A DNA stretch of 64,000 nt from Pipra filicauda (taxonomy: Eukaryota; Chordata; Aves; Passeriformes; Pipridae). Shown piece after piece: positions 59,491 through 64,000 of this stretch. A program made the translations under genes and the position numbers. Position 1 is the stretch's first letter. Each line of letters opens with the position of its first letter. Under the pieces are notes generated by a model. The model did not search any database, had not been told where the DNA came from, and saw only the letters and a list, made by a program, of their open reading frames with translations. Location: contig NW_024104162.1 of the NCBI RefSeq assembly GCF_003945595.2, positions 2,294,001 to 2,358,000 on the forward strand, given 5' to 3'.

Positions 59491-60892
59491 GCAGTGAAAG
59501 CCAGTGAACATGACTGCCAGGAGCTGTGCCTTTCCAGCTTCCTAACCAAGTCTTTTGAAAAACCTCAGCAGAATGGTCCCCAGCAAATCCTTTGCAAATG
59601 CTGTATTCGACTCCAAGCCCGCTGGCTTAGGCTGGAGGAGTTTAGCAAATGCCACAGGGATATGCAGTGCAGGAGGAACCAAACTCACAGGCTGTGGGCA
59701 TCCTCATCCGCAAGCTGCAGTGGTTTGATTAAATCCTTCCAAGCAGCCAGAGATAACAACACCATGAATAGAGCTTCCTAATTGCATTTCCGAGCACCAT
59801 GGAGAAGGTGTATTTCCATACATAGGTGCAGGACTGTCACTTCACTGGCTTTAATAATCAGTAGAGATAAAGGCAGAGCTTACCCTATGTGGCACTGTAA
59901 ATTCAGGAGTTAAATTCAAGAGACAACAAATCCCTCTTACTGGTGTTTCTGCAGTGGCACAGAGAACAGGCTGGTGGGCACTGAGAATGATTGATGGTGT
60001 TGCTGACCAAATGGAGAATGGTGATTTATGGACAAGCCACGGTCCAAGGCATGCATGCTATACTGGAGAAAAATAAATGGATTCAGTTTCAGACCCCGTG
60101 GAAGGTGCTGGCCAAAGGCTTTCATTAAGTTAGCCTCTTGGATGTGGGCTGTCAAAATATTTTAACATCTGCTTCTGACCTCCAAGCATTTTCCTTTCCC
60201 TTCACTGCCTGCTCCAGCCCCAGACCTCCCTTGCAGTCAAAACTGACAGCATTAGCCATTAGAATCACTCTTTGAATTAATTACCCAGAAATACGCTTTC
60301 AAATCTTCCACTCCATGTAACAGCAAATTAAAGGGCAGCCTGGGTGGGGTTTTACACATCCTGCTTTGGCTGCTCCTTTCCAGCTAATGTGGCCATTAAT
60401 GCCCTGACTGCAGTGTCGGCCTCTGCTCTCACTTTCCTGCTCCATGCCTGCAGAGAAAAAAAAGGCAGAAAGGGTTTTTTATTTACAAAACTTTTAAAGA
60501 AAATTCAGCACAGTGATGGAAAGACTAGAGGGATTGTCCAGGAGACAAAGGTCCCTGAGGAAGCAGTGCCTGGCCTTGTGCCTGGGTAGAGATGATGGGA
60601 TATTCCTTGCTTTGACTCAGGTGCCCCTGCAGTGACCTGGCAGTTCAGTTTCCCATTTCTCCGTTCCTCACTGCCTTGCAACTCTGCCCTTACCAGCAAA
60701 AAGCACATCAGGCTGGTACTCAGGCTTGGCAAGGGGGCATGACCAACTTGAGTGATCTCATAGCAGCACTGAGGCATCTCCTGTCCCTCCTTTTCTGCAA
60801 GCTCTCCAAGGGGAAATGGAGAGCACAGGGACAATTTGTATCACGAGTACCTCCATGTTAATGACTGATGCTTGTCACTCAAAGTTTATATG
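59491..60892. other. Unique sequence, nothing recognised
   Basis: Open frames of 95 codons (59494-59781 plus) and 109 codons (60505-60834 minus) have no recognised domain. Confidence 0.45.
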
Positions 60893-60918
60893 TAAATAAA
60901 CAGTATAAATAAACAGTA
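60893..60918. repeat. 13-bp perfect tandem duplication with forkhead-like motif
   Basis: taaataaacagta occurs twice head to tail (60893-60905, 60906-60918). Each unit contains ATAAACA, a forkhead-like core. Function not inferred. Confidence 0.93.
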
Positions 60919-61243
60919 ACACAACAAGCTCTGGACTTCTTCAAATCATTCCTGTCCCTTCAGCAAGCAAATTTTTCTCATACCATGGCTGGAAGCGCTG
61001 ACGAGATGATCCCTTAAATATATGCGCAAGTAGTGCCCAGGTGTGTAAGTAGCCCAACACTAGCTCTGTGTTTGCTGTCCCATTTAATCTACCTTTTTCC
61101 CATTCTAAGGATCAAGTGAAGAAGCCTGGCAAATAGTTTTCATCATTTATTCAGGAGCTTTATGAAATATTTTTCAGGTATTTAAATTTTTTTAAGGCAA
61201 TTGTTTAAAATTCAGACTCAGCTGAATGCCTAATTTGTATAAA

Positions 61244-61265
61244 GAATTACCACAGAATTACCACA
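61244..61265. repeat. 11-bp perfect tandem duplication
   Basis: gaattaccaca occurs at 61244-61254 and 61255-61265. Confidence 0.93.
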
Positions 61266-64000
61266 GTTTAATCCATACCCATTTCTGCCCACAACATTGG
61301 CAAAAATCCCTTCTCAAGCAAATAACCTGATGTGCCTTTCCTCTCTGTGCTTTTCTGAACTGCTGAGATCCGTTGCACTCTGCTGATGGTTGAGATACAA
61401 ACATCCCCTTGCCTGAAAGCGAGCAATTAGCTTTTCCTCGGTGGGTAACTCCCCCCTCGCACACACTCTCTGCCTGACAGCCCCTATTCCCACATGGACC
61501 CAGTGAAACCAGCAGGCTGTCTCTGTCTCAGTGAGGGGCTCCAGACAGCTGCCCCCAGGGGTGGAGAGGGACAGACAGGTACCTGCAAGAATGGGGTGAC
61601 CCTGGGGAGCTGGAGGAAGCCCATGGGAATGAGGCCTGCAGCTGCATCAGCGCAAGAGGAATAAATGAGGGGCATTGTTTCTGCGAGTCCTGCTAGGTGA
61701 TGTGGTTGCTAGAAATGGTTAGAATAATTTTCACCCACTTTCTTCTTCCCCACACTCCCTTTACCCTTCATTTTTCTCTTTCCTAGAGCAGCCCCTCGCA
61801 AACACTCTCTCTGCAAACACTCCCTGTGTGAGCTGACGGAAGGGAGTAGGGCTCCCTGAAGCAGAAGAAGAGAAATCAAAGGGCTTGGGGAGAGAAGGGA
61901 AAATAAATAAATAAAAGGGCTTGTTTATCTTTTTATTAATAGCAGAGTAGTGTTCCCAAGGGGATAGGCCAACTGTGACTCTAATCCAGCCATGCAAAGC
62001 TGCCTCTCTGACTGTTTGGTTTGTGTTTGTTTTTTCTGTTTTCCAGGGTTAATTACTAGGAAAGAAAAGTGAGACATTTAATTCTTGGCTCAGATGTTCC
62101 CATCCTTCTCCAGTGAAGCACACAGAACATGAGTGCTTGCCCTCAGACCACAGAGTCAATGCTGAACTGTCCTGGTTGCTGCCACATCTGTCCAGGCTCG
62201 GTGACACTCCCAGGCTGTACAGGAACGAGGACAGGGACAAATCCTCCACACTGCACAGTGAGCTGGTTACTGACAATAGGGGGTGGTTTTAATTCATGTT
62301 TCTGTGAAGAAACATTCAACTGGGTCAGTGACACTGCTCTGCCCTTACCCAGGGAAAATGAGCATAACCTACACACAGCCTGGCAGCGGGATGGCCTCCT
62401 GACATGTCTTGAAAGGGAAGCAGGAGGAGGTAGCTGTGATGGGCAAATAGGCTTTGAAACACGTCCCAGGGAGGGGAATATAAGAGCTACAGATATTCAG
62501 GTGAGAAGTGGCCCTGTCCTGCTGTACCTGCAATAGTTTTGCAGAAGGCTGGCCAGTTTAATGACACCATCCCACCACAGGGATGTCCACCAAGGACTCG
62601 CTCACCATTCCCAAAACCCTGCCACAGAAGAATCCTCCATGATGAAGTTTCTGAAGTATACTTTGTGCTTGAGCTCTGGCCTGGCAACTGAAGACTTTTA
62701 TTTTAGGATATCTGAGAGAGGATTTTCAAAGGCATATCTCATCAAAAGTCAAAGGGAATGAAGAACCTGACCTCCTTGTGTGCAGCTTGGCCTCTCTCCC
62801 CAAGCTGCTCTGGCTTCCCTTTTAGGACAGCAAAGCTTTATCCACCCTGCTTGGTAATTAATCCAGTTCGTAGCCATCGGGGGTTTTCTTGAAAGAAGCA
62901 GTCCCAGTGGTCACCTGAAATCTCCAAGTCCACCTTTAACTGTGACACAGCTTGAAGCTGCAGCACAGCTGGTGCAGCAGAGACAAGGTCAGCACTGAGA
63001 TGTGTCACAGAGTTACATTAATAAAATGAATATCAGTAATTTTACCAGGGTCTCACAACCTCCTCCAACCCACATTTCCTCAGGTGGCCAGTCTCATCAC
63101 AAAGGCCTGTGGCTTCCTGAGCAGGTTATCAGCACTGACCTTCTGCACAAGAACATATGGTAAGTGGTTTTGAATAAGTATCCCCAAAAATGTACTCTGG
63201 GAAGCACAATTTCCCAAAAGTCATGGTGAAGGGAGAGGAAAGGGCTGGTCTGAAGTGTTTTTTAAAGCAACTAATTGGGGGAAGGAGAAAAGCAAGGAAA
63301 GATAAGCATTCAGGTGGAGGAAGAGGAAGGGAAAACTGCATCTTAGGGCCTGGAATATGGTACATCTCTAAAACTGCTGAGAGGGATGTAGTCGTCTCTG
63401 CAAATCAAGATGAGCTGGCTGGCCAATGAAGCATGCCCGGCATTTTATTTCTCATATTGTTTGGAGATAGGGATTCAGCTGAGTGCATTCAGCAAATAAA
63501 GATCAAATAACCTGCTGTGAATAATGTTTTAAACCTGGGTTCCTATCAGGATCTAGTTATAAGCCCATATACTCCGTTGGATAAAAAATAAGTTACACAT
63601 GGCTGGAGGCAGTATTACTTTCTATGGAAGATGAAATCTGTTTTGAAATAGAAAATGTTTAGTGATTCCCCCTCCCCTTTCTATTTTTTTTGGAAGGGCT
63701 AAACTGCATAAAGCTGCCTGATGGAGAGGGTGGAGGAGGGTCCACCAATATTTCACTCACCGCCTCTGGGTCCAGAGCTAAGGATTTATGCTAAAAGAGG
63801 GGATGAGACCCAGGAGGAGAGGTGAGGTCGAGCCCCTGGTGCCAGCAGGTTTGGCTATTTTGCCTGGAATCAAGCTAACCTCTGTTGCACTAAGCTCCTT
63901 AGCTGTGCAGAGAAACAAGCCCCTGATGAGCTGATCCTTTGCTTTTCGTGATGATAATCAACACTTTGGCTGTCAGCCATGGGGAAGAACCACCAGTTGC
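61266..64000. other. Unique sequence to the window end, no gene recognised
   Basis: A 135-codon plus-strand frame at 62129-62536 has no domain. A (AAAT)n run at 61900-61916 is the only low-complexity tract. No transposon recognised. Confidence 0.45.

Noticed and set aside
1..64000. CRISPR arrays, operons, phage or bacterial systems
   Set aside because: Composition, repeats (CR1, MIR) and absence of dense long frames show vertebrate nuclear DNA; no such system is present.

Overview
The window reads as a non-coding stretch of a vertebrate nuclear genome, most likely a bird. Two young-looking CR1 LINE 3' ends carry the terminal octamer-type ends seen in avian CR1. Several much older MIR-type SINE relics are recognisable, and I see no Alu, B1/B2 or L1 sequence. 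Recognisable interspersed repeats make up only a few percent of the window, and CpG is sparse outside two small patches. There are no operons, CRISPR arrays, rRNA or tRNA genes, or prokaryotic genes. A crocodilian or turtle is less likely because repeat density is so low. I cannot name the species or the locus.

No recognisable protein-coding gene is present. The many open stretches of 60-181 codons fit chance in 64 kb read in six frames, and none has a protein family I recognise. Three places do have several gene-like signals together and are listed as low-confidence candidates: a minus-strand open frame with a nearby poly(A) signal at 1186-1733; a possible minus-strand terminal exon at 28762-29110; and a possible plus-strand terminal exon at 40640-41095 with a strong splice acceptor and a downstream AATAAA.

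Layout. 1-4.7 kb: candidate minus-strand frame, an ancient CR1 relic and a 29-bp tandem duplication. 4.7-5.0 kb: AT-rich block dense in homeodomain-type motifs. 5-16 kb: mostly plain sequence with a T38/A15 inverted homopolymer, a long homopurine AAAAAG tract and a TG microsatellite. 16.7-17.0 kb: CpG-richer patch with a G4-type motif. 17-25.6 kb: plain. 25.6-26.3 kb: conserved-looking block. 28.8-29.1 kb: candidate exon. 32.1-32.5 kb: conserved-looking block. 34.8 kb: CR1 (minus). 35.2-35.6 kb: conserved-looking block. 37.2 kb: nearly full-length MIR. 39.9-41.8 kb: CR1 (plus), candidate exon, then a MIR. 44.6-45.0 and 46.3-47.0 kb: conserved-looking blocks. 52.0 and 57.2 kb: MIR copies. 53-61 kb: several short tandem duplications.

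The picture of sparse repeats, no clear genes and several AT-rich motif-dense islands fits a large intron or gene desert with distal regulatory elements near a developmental gene. That is inference, since no alignment was available. I did not find a convincing new biological system; the best leads are the candidate terminal exons and the putative conserved non-coding blocks.
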